This document shows positions 24,522-33,001 of a stretch of DNA of 34,587 nucleotides, piece after piece. The notes below the pieces were generated by a model, which saw only the letters and a list, made by a program, of their open reading frames with translations, searched no databases and was not told where the DNA came from. The position numbers and the translations under genes are program-made. The first letter of the stretch is position 1. Every line of letters starts with the position of its first letter. The stretch covers positions 1 to 34,587 of the forward strand of contig JBOGDF010000010.1 of the NCBI GenBank assembly GCA_050701635.1. Reading direction: 5' to 3'. This stretch comes from WHSM01 sp050701635. Lineage in GTDB: Bacteria > Actinomycetota > Actinomycetes > Mycobacteriales > Micromonosporaceae.

Positions 24522-25703
24522 ATGACTCCCGACGAGCTGGTGGCACGGGTACGCACCCTGCTGGCCGAGCACTCCCCCGACAGCACCGACCGGATGACGT
24601 TCCTGCGGGCCCGCTTCGACGCCGGCCTGGCCTGGGTGCACTTCCCGTACGGCCTCGGCGGGCTGGACCTGCCGCGTGCCATGCAACGCACGGTCGACGC
24701 CGAGCTCGCCGCCGCCGGCGCGCCGGACAACGAGCCGCGCCGGATCGGGATCGGGCTCGGCATGGCCGCCCCCACCATCCTGCGGTACGGCACCGACGAG
24801 CAGAAGCAGCGCTTCCTGCGTCCTCTGTGGACCGGCGAAGAGGTGTGGTGCCAGCTGTTCAGCGAGCCCGGGGCGGGCTCCGATCTGGCCGCCGCCGGCA
24901 CCCGGGCGCGCCGCGACGACGCCGGCGACTGGCGGGTCACCGGCCAGAAGGTGTGGACCTCCAGCGCGCACAACGCCCGGTACGGGATCCTGCTGGCGCG
25001 TACCGATCCTGACGTGCCGAAACACCAGGGACTCAGCTACTTCATCGTCGACATGACCGAGCCCGGCGTGGAGGTACGCCCGCTGCGCCAGATCACCGGC
25101 GAGGCCGAGTTCAACGAGGTGTTCCTCACCGACGTACGGGTGCCGGAGGCGTACCGGCTGGGCGAGGTGGGCGAGGGCTGGAAGGTCGCGCAGACCACGC
25201 TGATGAACGAGCGGGTCGCGATCGGCGGCCGTCCGATCCCGCGGGAGGCCGGCATGGTCGGCGTGGTCGCGCAGACCTGGCGGGACAATCCGGAGCGGCG
25301 TACGCCGGCGTTGCACGACCAGCTGCTGACGCTGTGGGTGGAGTGGGAGGCGCAGCGACTCGCCGGTGACCGGCTGCGCCAGGCACTCGCGGTGGGCGCG
25401 CCGGGGCCGGAGGGTTCGGCGATGAAGCTCGGCTTCGCGTCGCTGTCCCAGCGGCTGTCCGCGCTGGAGGTGGAGCTGCTCGCCGACGACGGACTGGTGT
25501 ACGACGACTGGACGCTGCGCCGCCCGGACATGGTCGACTTCTCCGGTCGCGACGCCGGCTACCGCTACCTGCGGGCGAAGGGCAACTCGATCGAGGGCGG
25601 CACCTCGGAGATCCTGCGCAACATCATCGCCGAGCGGGTGCTCGGCCTGCCGTCGGAACCCCGGGTCGACAAGGACCTGCCGTGGAAGGACCTGCCGCGA
25701 TGA
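24522..25703 (+). CDS. Acyl-CoA dehydrogenase, catalytic-subunit type
   Basis: Product of 393 residues with the acyl-CoA dehydrogenase fold: VWCQLFSEPGAGSDLA (FAD/substrate loop), GQKVWTSSAHNARYG (FAD-binding strand), and the C-terminal IEGGTSEILRNIIAERVLGL, whose Glu is at the position of the general base in short/medium-chain enzymes. It oxidises an acyl-CoA to the 2-enoyl-CoA and passes electrons to ETF. It overlaps the following dehydrogenase by ATGA (25700-25703), so the two are made together, as in actinobacterial alpha2-beta2 FadE pairs that act on bulky (for example sterol-derived) CoA esters. Substrate cannot be read from sequence. Confidence 0.92.
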   Translation: MTPDELVARVRTLLAEHSPDSTDRMTFLRARFDAGLAWVHFPYGLGGLDLPRAMQRTVDAELAAAGAPDNEPRRIGIGLGMAAPTILRYGTDEQKQRFLRPLWTGEEVWCQLFSEPGAGSDLAAAGTRARRDDAGDWRVTGQKVWTSSAHNARYGILLARTDPDVPKHQGLSYFIVDMTEPGVEVRPLRQITGEAEFNEVFLTDVRVPEAYRLGEVGEGWKVAQTTLMNERVAIGGRPIPREAGMVGVVAQTWRDNPERRTPALHDQLLTLWVEWEAQRLAGDRLRQALAVGAPGPEGSAMKLGFASLSQRLSALEVELLADDGLVYDDWTLRRPDMVDFSGRDAGYRYLRAKGNSIEGGTSEILRNIIAERVLGLPSEPRVDKDLPWKDLPR

Positions 25704-26800
25704 GCGACCTGCTGTATTCGCAGACCGAGGAAGACCTGCGCGCGGCGGTACGCGACGTGCTCACCGACCGGTGCGGGGCGGCCGACGTGCTGGCCCGGTG
25801 CGAGACGGACCAGCCGTACCACCTCGAGTTGTGGAAGACGCTCTCCCGCGAGCTCGGCGTCACCGCGCTACAGGTCCCCGAGTCGTACGGCGGGGGCGGC
25901 GCCACCGTACGGGAGACCGCGGTGGTGCTGGAGGAGCTGGGCCGGTTCGTCGCGCCGGTGCCGTACCTGGGGCACTCGGTGCTGGCCAGCACGGCGCTGC
26001 TGGCGTGCGAGTCGGAGCTGCTGGGAGCGGTGGCGAGCGGCGAGCTGGTGGCGACGGTCGCAACCTCGCTGGCGGCGTACCCAGGACAAGGTTTTCCCGA
26101 GGGGGTACGCAGTCAAGCCGGCCTCACCGGGCGGGTCGGTACGGTGGCCGACGCGACGGTCGCCGAGCTGCTGGTGGTGCCCGCGGTCGGGCCGGACGGG
26201 CCCGAGCTGCACGCGGTGCGTACCGGGGACGGGATGGCCCTCACGCCGCTGGTGTCGCTGGACCTGACCCGGCCGCTCGCCGACGTGACGCTCGACGGGG
26301 CGCAGTCGCGGCTGCTCGCCACCGGAGACGCCGCGGTCGCGGCCTGGCAGCGCACCCTGCTCACCGGCGCCGGGCTGCTCGCCTCCGAACAGCTCGGGAT
26401 CGCCGAGTGGTGTCTGACGCAGACCGTGGCGTACCTCAAGCAGCGGCACCAGTTCGGCCGTCCGATCGGCTCGTTCCAGGCGCTCAAGCACCGGCTCGCC
26501 GACCTGTGGCAGCAGCTGGTCACCGCCCGCGCCGCCGCCCGGTACGCCGCCGACGCGCTCGCCACCGACAGCGCCGACGTACCGGTGGCGGTCGCGGTGG
26601 CGCAGTCGTACTGCGCGTCGGTCGCCGTACTCGCCGCCGAGGAGTGCGTACAGCTGCACGGCGGGATCGGGATGACCTGGGAGCACCCGGCGCACCTGTA
26701 CCTCAAGCGCGCCAAGAGCGACCAGATCGCACTCGGTACGCCGGAGCGGCACCGCGCCGCGCTCGCCGAGCTGGTCAACCTACCGGGGCCACCGGGGTGA
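25700..26800 (+). CDS. Acyl-CoA dehydrogenase, non-catalytic-subunit type
   Basis: Product of 366 residues. The N-terminal helical domain (LLYSQTEEDLRAAVRDVLTD, then ELGVTALQVPESYGGGG) and the C-terminal domain (LKQRHQFGRPIGSFQALKHR, QLHGGIGMTWEHPAHLYLKR) are typical of acyl-CoA dehydrogenases. The middle FAD/substrate loop is degenerate and the C-terminal EGG/YEGT block carrying the catalytic Glu is absent, so alone it is probably inactive. That is the known character of one partner in heteromeric FadE complexes. ATG 25700 overlaps the upstream stop, and the stop overlaps the tetR GTG (26797-26800). Confidence 0.9.
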   Translation: MSDLLYSQTEEDLRAAVRDVLTDRCGAADVLARCETDQPYHLELWKTLSRELGVTALQVPESYGGGGATVRETAVVLEELGRFVAPVPYLGHSVLASTALLACESELLGAVASGELVATVATSLAAYPGQGFPEGVRSQAGLTGRVGTVADATVAELLVVPAVGPDGPELHAVRTGDGMALTPLVSLDLTRPLADVTLDGAQSRLLATGDAAVAAWQRTLLTGAGLLASEQLGIAEWCLTQTVAYLKQRHQFGRPIGSFQALKHRLADLWQQLVTARAAARYAADALATDSADVPVAVAVAQSYCASVAVLAAEECVQLHGGIGMTWEHPAHLYLKRAKSDQIALGTPERHRAALAELVNLPGPPG

Positions 26801-27408
26801 CCTCTGCGGCGGCCGCCGGTACGGACACCGAGCTCTGGCCGGAGATCACCTCACCCACGGCGAGGCGCCTGATGGCCGCGGCGGTGGAGCTGTTCGCCGC
26901 GCGCGGCTACCACGCCACCACCACCCGCGACATCGCCACCGCCGCCGGGATGAGCCCCGCCGCCCTGTACGTGCACTTCCCCTCCAAGGCCGCAGTGCTG
27001 TACGCCGTCAGCCGCAGCGGCCACGCCAAGGCGCTGCGGATGGCCCAGCAGGTGACCGGCGACGACCCGGCCGCGCGGTTACGCGAATTCGTCACCCGGT
27101 TCGTCGCCTGGCACGCCCGGGGTCACCTGATCGCCCGGGTGGTGCAGTACGAGCTGCACGCGCTGCCGGAGACGGAGTTCGCCGAGGTGGCGGAGCTGCG
27201 GCGGCGTACCGAACGGCTGGTCCGGGACATGATCTCCGCCGGCGTCGCGGCGGGATGCTTCCGCGACGGCGACGTCCGGACCGCGGCCCGGGCGATCCTC
27301 TCGCTCGGCATCGACGTCGCCCGGTGGTACGGCGACAGCCCCCGCCCGGCTCCCGACACCCTCGGCCGCCAGTACGCCGACCTGGCCCTGCGCATGCTCC
27401 ACCGCTGA
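26797..27408 (+). CDS. TetR-family transcriptional regulator
   Basis: Product of 203 residues. The TetR HTH lies at about residues 20-70: AAAVELFAARGYHATTTRDI then ATAAGMSPAALYVHFPSKAA and VLYAVSRSG. The C-terminal ligand domain is helical (ARLREFVTRFVAWHARGHLI, ELRRRTERLVRDMISAGVAA) and resembles KstR2/FadR-type acyl-CoA sensors in length and position. GTG 26797 overlaps the preceding stop by GTGA, so it is translated as the last gene of the fabG-acd-acd operon and probably represses it through the inverted repeat at 23723-23738. An acyl-CoA effector is inferred from context. Confidence 0.9.
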   Translation: MTSAAAAGTDTELWPEITSPTARRLMAAAVELFAARGYHATTTRDIATAAGMSPAALYVHFPSKAAVLYAVSRSGHAKALRMAQQVTGDDPAARLREFVTRFVAWHARGHLIARVVQYELHALPETEFAEVAELRRRTERLVRDMISAGVAAGCFRDGDVRTAARAILSLGIDVARWYGDSPRPAPDTLGRQYADLALRMLHR

Positions 27409-27528
27409 GCCGCGCCAGGGCTCCAGCGGTCGGTGCCGCCGCGTGTCAGCCGATCGGGGTGCGGATATTGACTCGTGAGTAACTTCGGGCCAGCATCATG
27501 CCCACACCGGCCGGGAGGGACCCTCGTG

Positions 27529-29766
27529 ATGCGCAAAAACGCTGGTCAGAGCACGTTGGCTCTGGTCGGGCTGCTGACCGCCGCGCTGCTGCTCAGCCCC
27601 TGGAGTCCCGCCGCGCGAGCGGTGGAGTCGCCGGCGCTGGCGATCTCCGTACTGTCCAGCCGGGCCGACCTGGTCTCCGGCGGCGACGCGCTGGTGCGGG
27701 TGGCGCTGCCCGCCGGCACCGACCCCTCGCGGATCCGGGTCACGCTCGACAACACCGACGTCACCGGCGCCTTCGCGGTACGCCCCAACGGCCGGTACGA
27801 AGGGCTGCTCACCGGCCTGCCGGTCGGGACCGGCACGCTGCGCGCCACCGGCGCCGGCATGACCGACCAGCTCGTGATCACCAACCATCCCAACGGCGGA
27901 CCGGTGTTCTCCGGTCCGCAGATCACGCCGTGGGTCTGCCAGCCGTCGGCCACCGACGCGCAGTGCAACCAACCCGCCAGCTACGAGTACGTGTACCGCT
28001 CCACCGACCCGACCAAGGGCTTCCAGCCGTACGACCCCGCGAACCCGCCGCCGGACGTGGCGACCACGACGACCGACGAAGGCGTGTCCGTCCCGTACGT
28101 GGTCCGGATCGAGACCGGCTACCAGGACCGCGACCAGTACAAGATCGCGGTGCTCTACCGCCCCGGCGAGGACTGGGCGCCGTGGGCGGCGCAGTCGCAG
28201 TGGAACCGCAAGCTGCTGGTCACCCACGGCGGCGGCTGCCGCGCCAGCTACGGCGCCGGCGCCGCCCCCAGCGTGCTCACCGACAATGTCTCCTCGGGCG
28301 TGGCGCCGGTCGACGGCACGCTCGGGATGGACTCCGTACCGACCGCGCTGGGACGCGGCTTCGCGGTGATGTCGACCGCGCTGAACAACAACGGGCACAA
28401 CTGCAACATCGTCACCCAGGCCGAGTCGCTGCTGATGGCGAAGGAGCGGATCGTCGAGGCGTACGGCCCGATCCGGTACACGATCGGCGTCGGCTGCTCC
28501 GGCGGCTCGATCACGCAGCAGCAGGTGGCGAACGCGTACCCGGGGATCTACCAGGGGCTGATCGTCACCTGCTCGTACCCGGACTCGCTGTCCACCGCGG
28601 CGGTCTTCGCCGACTACCACCTGCTGCGCGGCTACTTCGAGAACCCGTCGAGGTGGGGGCTCGGCGTGGTGTGGAGTCCGACCCAGATCGCCGCTGTGGA
28701 AGGACACCTGTCCCACGTCAACGCGGTCACCGCCGACGAGGGGCTGTTCAAGAGCGCCGCGGACCCGACGTACGCGTGCGCCGGAGTCACGGACGCGCAG
28801 CGCTACCACCCCCAGAGCAACCCGGCGGGGGTACGCTGCTCGATCCTCGACTACATGATCAACGTGCTGGGGCCGCGGCCCGAGTCGGTGTGGACGCCGA
28901 TGGAGCAGGCCGCCGGGCACGGCTTCGCCGGCGTACCGCTCGGCAACGCCGGCATCCAGTACGGGCTCACGTCGCTGCGGCAGGGGCTAATTACGCCGGC
29001 GCAGTTCGTCGACCTGAACACCAAGGTCGGCGGGCTCGACGTCGACATCAAGCCGGCCCCGGAACGGATCGCCGGCGATCCGGGCGCGCTGCGCAACGCG
29101 TACCGCAGCGGCGCGATCAACGAGGGCAACAACCTCGCGGACGTGGCGATCATCAACCACGCCGGGCCCGATCCCGGGCTGGCGCACGACGCGTACCGGG
29201 CGTGGGCGATGCGGGCCCGGCTGGAACGCGCCCAGGGGCACTTCGCCAACCACGTCATCTGGTTTGGGCAGACGCCGCTGATCGGCGACCCGAGCTACGC
29301 CAAGCAGGCGCTGCTCGCCATGGACCGCTGGCTGTCCGCGGTGGAGGCCGACGGCAGCGACCGGCCGCTCGCGGACAAGATCGTCGCGGACCGGCCGGAC
29401 GACATCCAGGACCGCTGTTCCAGCCTGCCCGGCGTGGAGCTGATCTCGCTGCCCGGGATCGGTACGGTCTGCGAGCTGCCGCTGCTGCGTACCCACTTCG
29501 GCACCCCCCGTACGGTCGCCGGGGACGGCGCCACCTCCGACGTGAACGCCTGCGCACTGCGGCAGCTGCGGCGTGCCGAGTACTACCCGGTGCTGTTCAG
29601 CAACGCCGACTGGGGCCGGCTGACCGCGACGTTCCCGGACGGCGTGTGCGACTGGAGCCGGCCCGGCATCGGCCAGGCCGACACGGTCGACTGGCTGACG
29701 TACTCCGACGCCGCCGGAAACGTCATCTACGGCGGTACGCCGCTCGGCCCGCCACCTGCGGACTAG
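27529..29766 (+). CDS. Secreted DUF6351 protein, serine-hydrolase-like
   Basis: Product of about 745 residues with a signal peptide (STLALVGLLTAALLLSPWSP, cleavage near ARAVES). After an N-terminal strand-rich domain (about 30-130), an alpha/beta-hydrolase-like core shows LLVTHGGGCRASYG, an HGGG oxyanion-hole motif, and IGVGCSGGSITQQQ, a nucleophile elbow with Ser in GCSGG. AYPGIYQGLIVTCSYPDS follows as in tannase/feruloyl-esterase-like folds. DUF6351 has no assigned activity; a secreted esterase is inferred. ATG 27529 is taken, with GTG 27526 immediately before it as alternative; GGGAGGG at 27513-27519 serves both. Its stop TAG shares its last base with a possible IS end. Confidence 0.82.
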   Translation: MRKNAGQSTLALVGLLTAALLLSPWSPAARAVESPALAISVLSSRADLVSGGDALVRVALPAGTDPSRIRVTLDNTDVTGAFAVRPNGRYEGLLTGLPVGTGTLRATGAGMTDQLVITNHPNGGPVFSGPQITPWVCQPSATDAQCNQPASYEYVYRSTDPTKGFQPYDPANPPPDVATTTTDEGVSVPYVVRIETGYQDRDQYKIAVLYRPGEDWAPWAAQSQWNRKLLVTHGGGCRASYGAGAAPSVLTDNVSSGVAPVDGTLGMDSVPTALGRGFAVMSTALNNNGHNCNIVTQAESLLMAKERIVEAYGPIRYTIGVGCSGGSITQQQVANAYPGIYQGLIVTCSYPDSLSTAAVFADYHLLRGYFENPSRWGLGVVWSPTQIAAVEGHLSHVNAVTADEGLFKSAADPTYACAGVTDAQRYHPQSNPAGVRCSILDYMINVLGPRPESVWTPMEQAAGHGFAGVPLGNAGIQYGLTSLRQGLITPAQFVDLNTKVGGLDVDIKPAPERIAGDPGALRNAYRSGAINEGNNLADVAIINHAGPDPGLAHDAYRAWAMRARLERAQGHFANHVIWFGQTPLIGDPSYAKQALLAMDRWLSAVEADGSDRPLADKIVADRPDDIQDRCSSLPGVELISLPGIGTVCELPLLRTHFGTPRTVAGDGATSDVNACALRQLRRAEYYPVLFSNADWGRLTATFPDGVCDWSRPGIGQADTVDWLTYSDAAGNVIYGGTPLGPPPAD

Positions 29767-29860
29767 GGTCTGCTGAATAACTCCGGTCGAGTCGCGGCGA
29801 GGCCCATTTGTCGGTCCGGCAAGGCGGAGATTTGTCCGAATACCCCGCATAAGGGACAAT
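29766..29860. mobile_element. Possible solo IS end / relic
   Basis: Right after the DUF6351 coding region, GGGTCTGCTGAATAACTCC starts at 29766. Such GGGTCTGnTGAATAA tips are common at the ends of DDE-transposase insertion sequences. No transposase and no matching inverted end were found nearby, so this would be a relic. The rest up to 29860 is non-coding and AT-richer than its neighbours. Confidence 0.3.
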
Positions 29861-31516
29861 TAGCCGGCCACTTGAGGCCCCAAGTGGAGGAAGGGTACGC
29901 GGCGGTAGGTGGTGCGGGGTGGGCTGGCGGGGCTCTCGTGGTGCAGGCGGTCCAGTGCGGTGGCGGCGTAGGTGAAGGTACGGCCGGCGGTCGCGGCCTT
30001 GTCCTCGAACGAGGCGGTGCCGCCGTCGGCACGCACCGTGCCGAGCAGGTGGGCCGCGTCGGCGTACCCACAGTCGTGGACGCTCCTGCCGTCGAAGCGG
30101 TACACCGCGTACGCGGTGGGCGCGCCACCGGCGGTGGGCTGGATCCGCAGCTCGACCTCGTTGCCGGCGCGGTGCAGCTCGGTGATCACCGGTGCCGGCG
30201 GTGCAGCGCCACCGCGCCGGGCGTGCAGCGGGATCAGCGCGGGGCGGGAGTACTGCTCGGCGATCAGCTGGTCGATCGCGCCGAGCCGGTTGGCGCGCAG
30301 GTCCTTGGCGCTGCACGTCGCCGTCGACCTGGGGATAGTCCCGGTTGAAGGTCAGGTGCCGGCTCAGCTCACCCGGGTCTTCCCAGCCGGCCAGGCCGAT
30401 CTTGTACGCCGCCTGCCCGATGTAGAGGTGTACGTCGGTGCCGGCGGCGACGTCGTTCCACCACGGCACCAGCTTCGCGTAGTCGGCGACCGAGAGCCCG
30501 ATGTTCCAGTACACCTGCGGGTTGATGTAGTCGACCCAGCCTTCCTTGACCCACTTCCGCGAGTCGGCGTAGATCGAGTCGTAGCTCTGCATGCCACGGG
30601 TCTCGGAGCCGAGCGGGTCGGTGGCCTTGTTGCGCCAGATCCCGAACGGGCTGATCCCGAACTTCACCCACGGCTTCGCGGCGTGGATCCGCTCGCCGAT
30701 CTCCTTGACCAGCAGGTTGGTGTTGTCACGCCGCCAGTCGTGCACGTTGTCGAAGCCGCGGGGATAGCGGGCGAACGTCTCGGCGTCGGCGAACTGCTGC
30801 CCCGCCGACGGGTACGGGTAGAAGTAGTCGTCGAAGTGCACACCGTCGATGTCGTAGTTGAGGACGGCGTCCATGATCGCGGTCTAGCAGAACTCCCGTA
30901 CCTCCGGGAGGCCGGGGTTGTAGTAGAGCCGGGCGCCGGGCGCGTCGATCGGGTACGGCACCACCCAGTCGCGGTGCTGCCGTACCGGGTGGTCGGGGGC
31001 CAGCTTGTCGATGTCCACACCGGCCCCACCCGGCGCCGGCATGCTGACCCGGTACGGGTTGAACCAGGCGTGGAACTCCAGGTTGCGCTTGTGGGTCTCC
31101 TTGACCAGGAACGCCAGCGGGTCGTACCCCGGGTCCGCGCCCCGGGTGCCGGTGAGCCACTCCGACCACGGCTCGTACGGCGAGGGCCAGAACGCGTCCG
31201 CGGTGGGCCGGACCTGGACGAACACCGCGTTCAGCCGCTGTGCTTCGGCGTCGTCGAGCCAGCGCAGGTACTCTGCCTGCTGTTCGGCCACCGACAGCCC
31301 CTGCCGGCTGGGCCAGTCGATGTTGACCACGCTGGCGATCCAGGTGGCGCGCAGCTGCCGTTTCGGCATCGCCGGCGCCGGTACGCAGTCGGCGTACCCG
31401 GTGGCTGAGCCGGACGACGTGAGCCCGGCGGCGGCGCCGGGCAGCAGCAGGCCCCCGGTCGCCGTCGCTGCGGCTCCAGCGCCGAACGCGGTCAGAAGTT
31501 GGCGACGAGCAACCAT
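29860..31516 (-). pseudogene. Family-10-like glycosyl hydrolase, nonsense and frameshift
   Basis: The gene begins at ATG 31516 (GGAGG six bases upstream) with a twin-arginine-like signal VARRQLLTAFGAGAAATATG. The GHL10 / DUF187-type TIM barrel follows: QLRATWIASVVNIDWPSRQG, LNAVFVQVRPTADAFWPSPY, NLEFHAWFNPYRVS and YNPGLPEVREF. An in-frame TAG at about 30888-30890 interrupts it; the same frame resumes with IMDAVLNYDIDGVHFDDYFY, FGISPFGIWR and DYINPQVYWN, the catalytic half. Near 30310 the frame breaks again: DGDV should lead into SAKDLRANRLGAIDQLI, which is found in another frame and runs to the stop at 29860. The missing residues fit a 5-bp deletion. These proteins act on cell-wall or extracellular glycans. 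Two independent lesions make a functional product unlikely. Confidence 0.85.
29868..29887. terminator. Hairpin between DUF6351 and the glycosyl hydrolase
   Basis: CCACTTG (29868-29874) and CAAGTGG (29881-29887) are perfect 7-bp arms with a six-base loop, close to the convergent 3' ends. It falls inside the last codons of the decayed hydrolase. No T-tract. Confidence 0.4.
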
Positions 31517-31701
31517 CAGAAGCCTCCGCCGGGGTGTGGCGGATATTTTCAATAGCTTGGTAGCCTACGGAACTCTTCACCGCACGGTAAGACCCGTAAG
31601 GCCACTTCCACACCGTCCCGGAGCACAGACCCGGAGGAGTCGGGTCGACCCGGACGCGGCGCCACCCCCAGCGGGCTCCGACCACCGCGCCGTGGGCGCT
31701 G

Positions 31702-31719
31702 AGAGGTCGCGCGACCTCT
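31702..31719. terminator. Perfect 18-bp palindrome at the stop of the PG-binding-like gene
   Basis: AGAGGTCGC and GCGACCTCT are contiguous perfect inverted arms (31702-31710, 31711-31719). The site overlaps the stop codon (31718-31720) of the minus-strand gene. It may act as a terminator hairpin with a tight loop, or as a binding site upstream of the glycosyl hydrolase, which starts 186 bp further on. Confidence 0.5.
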
Positions 31720-32115
31720 AACGCGGGACGTACGCCTCGCAGTACGCGGCCCGTTCGGCGTTCCAGATGTCGAACGGGTCGCGGATCGGGTTCTCGCCCT
31801 GCAGCGACGCGATGTAGCACATCGCCGCCCCGGTCTCGGCCTCCACCTCACCGTTGACGGTCAGACCGAAGAACCGCTCGAAGTCCTTCACCCGCCACTG
31901 GGTGTGCGGTCCGTAGATCCCGTCCGGCGCCAGCTCCGGCGCGCCGATCACCCAGAGCATCTGCTCCACGCACGTCACCCCGGTGCCGGTGGAGCCGAGC
32001 TTCAGGGTCGGGATCTCAGCCGCGGGGCGGGACTCGTGGCGCCGAACACGGCACCGGCCGCCAGCCCGAGGGCCGCGGCTGTCGTACCGATCGCGCGCTT
32101 CACCCGTGACGTCAT
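31718..32115 (-). pseudogene. Secreted peptidoglycan-binding-like protein, frameshifted
   Basis: ATG 32115 (GGGGAGG seven bases upstream) opens a signal peptide, MTSRVKRAIGTTAAALGLAA then GAVFGATSPA. That frame stops within a few codons. The adjacent frame continues in the right place with AAEIPTLKLGSTGTGVTCVE and GIYGPHTQWRVKDFERFFGL, a peptidoglycan_binding_1-like domain (short helices around GxxGxxVxxxQ and DGxxGPxT), ending RAAYCEAYVPR. One missing C in the CGCCCCGCG run near 32026-32032 explains the shift. A homopolymer error in sequencing is possible, in which case the gene would be intact and encode about 132 residues. Confidence 0.7.
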
Positions 32116-32154
32116 TGGGTCGCCTCCCCAGGCCCCTATTGGACACGCAGTCTG

Positions 32155-32168
32155 TTACTCACCAGTAA
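32155..32168. promoter_or_regulatory. Operator-like inverted repeat in a divergent promoter region
   Basis: TTACT (32155-32159) and AGTAA (32164-32168) are perfect arms with a 4-bp spacer, between the divergent PG-binding-like and Uma2 genes. A related TTAC-N5-AGTA arrangement appears inside the repeat before the crotonase gene at 22342. A possible -10 for the Uma2 gene, TAGAGT, lies at 32234-32239. Confidence 0.4.
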
Positions 32169-32259
32169 ACCGCGCCGGCGACCCGGACACCAGCCCCAGA
32201 TTTCGTCGTACCGGACCGCCAGACTGCTCGCGCTAGAGTCCGGTACGGGAGACCATGAG

Positions 32260-32853
32260 GTGGTGACCGACATGACCGCACAGCCGGTCGAGCCAGACCA
32301 CGCACCGGTGTGGCTGCGGCGCCCGCCGCCGCACGGGTGGACCGTCGAGGACGTCCTCAACCTGCCCGACGACGCGCCCCGCGTCGAGTTGGTGGACGGA
32401 GTGATGCGCGTGGTCCCCTCGCCGACGTACGGTCACCAGAATCTCGGCAACCTGCTGTGGACGTGGCTGCGCGGCCATGCTCCGCCGCATATGGCGCCGG
32501 TGACCGCGGTGGGAGTCGGGATCGATCTCGGCAACACCCGCGAGCCCGACGTACTGCTGCTGCGGGAGGTCCCACCGGACATCCGGCGACATTTCTTCAA
32601 GCCCGACGAGGTGGTGCTGGTCGTGGAGATCGTCTCGGAAGGGTCGCGCCGCCTCGACCGGTTCGAGAAGCCGATCGAGTACGCGCGGGCCGGGATCCCG
32701 CACTACTGGCGGGTCGAGCTGGAGCCCGCGGTCCGGGTCCACGCGTACGACCTGGTCGACGGTGAGTACGTGCAGGTCGCCGAGGCGGCCGACGCGCTGG
32801 TGCTCACCGAGCCGTTCGAGATCTGGCTCCCGATCGCCGAGATCACGCCCTGA
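32260..32853 (+). CDS. Uma2-family (PD-(D/E)XK-like) protein
   Basis: Product of 197 residues. VELVDGVMRVVPSPTYGHQN, REPDVLLLREVPPDIRR, VVLVVEIVSEGSRRLDR and FEKPIEYARAGIPHYWRVEL follow the Uma2 (DUF820) order. The Asp in EPDVLL, Glu in VVEIVS and Lys in EKPIEYA are the PD-(D/E)XK metal and catalytic positions, so the nuclease fold looks intact. Uma2 proteins are abundant in cyanobacteria and actinomycetes, often near mobile DNA; their substrate is not settled. GTG 32260 is preferred because GGGAG (32247-32251) lies eight bases upstream; ATG 32272 is an alternative. It stands alone, 150 bp before the low-GC cluster. Confidence 0.88.
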   Translation: MVTDMTAQPVEPDHAPVWLRRPPPHGWTVEDVLNLPDDAPRVELVDGVMRVVPSPTYGHQNLGNLLWTWLRGHAPPHMAPVTAVGVGIDLGNTREPDVLLLREVPPDIRRHFFKPDEVVLVVEIVSEGSRRLDRFEKPIEYARAGIPHYWRVELEPAVRVHAYDLVDGEYVQVAEAADALVLTEPFEIWLPIAEITP

Positions 32854-33001
32854 CCCGAGTTATCCACAGGGAGGTCCGGTCAGGTTGCCGCACCCAAGGT
32901 CCGTCTGCTTTGCTGGGGTCTGCGCCGGTAGCCTCACACAAATTGTGACTGTGCCGTCATCGCGCGTTGGTTCGTACTAGATTAGCGTCAAGGGAGTGTC
33001 G

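Noticed and set aside
7391..30900. Amber (TAG) recoding as an explanation of the two in-frame stops
   Set aside because: TAG ends apparently normal genes here (for example DUF6351 at 29764-29766), and no suppressor tRNA or pyrrolysine genes are seen.
29972..31408. 478-codon plus-strand frame opposite the glycosyl hydrolase
   Set aside because: Shadow frame; the hydrolase motifs lie on the minus strand in family order despite its lesions.
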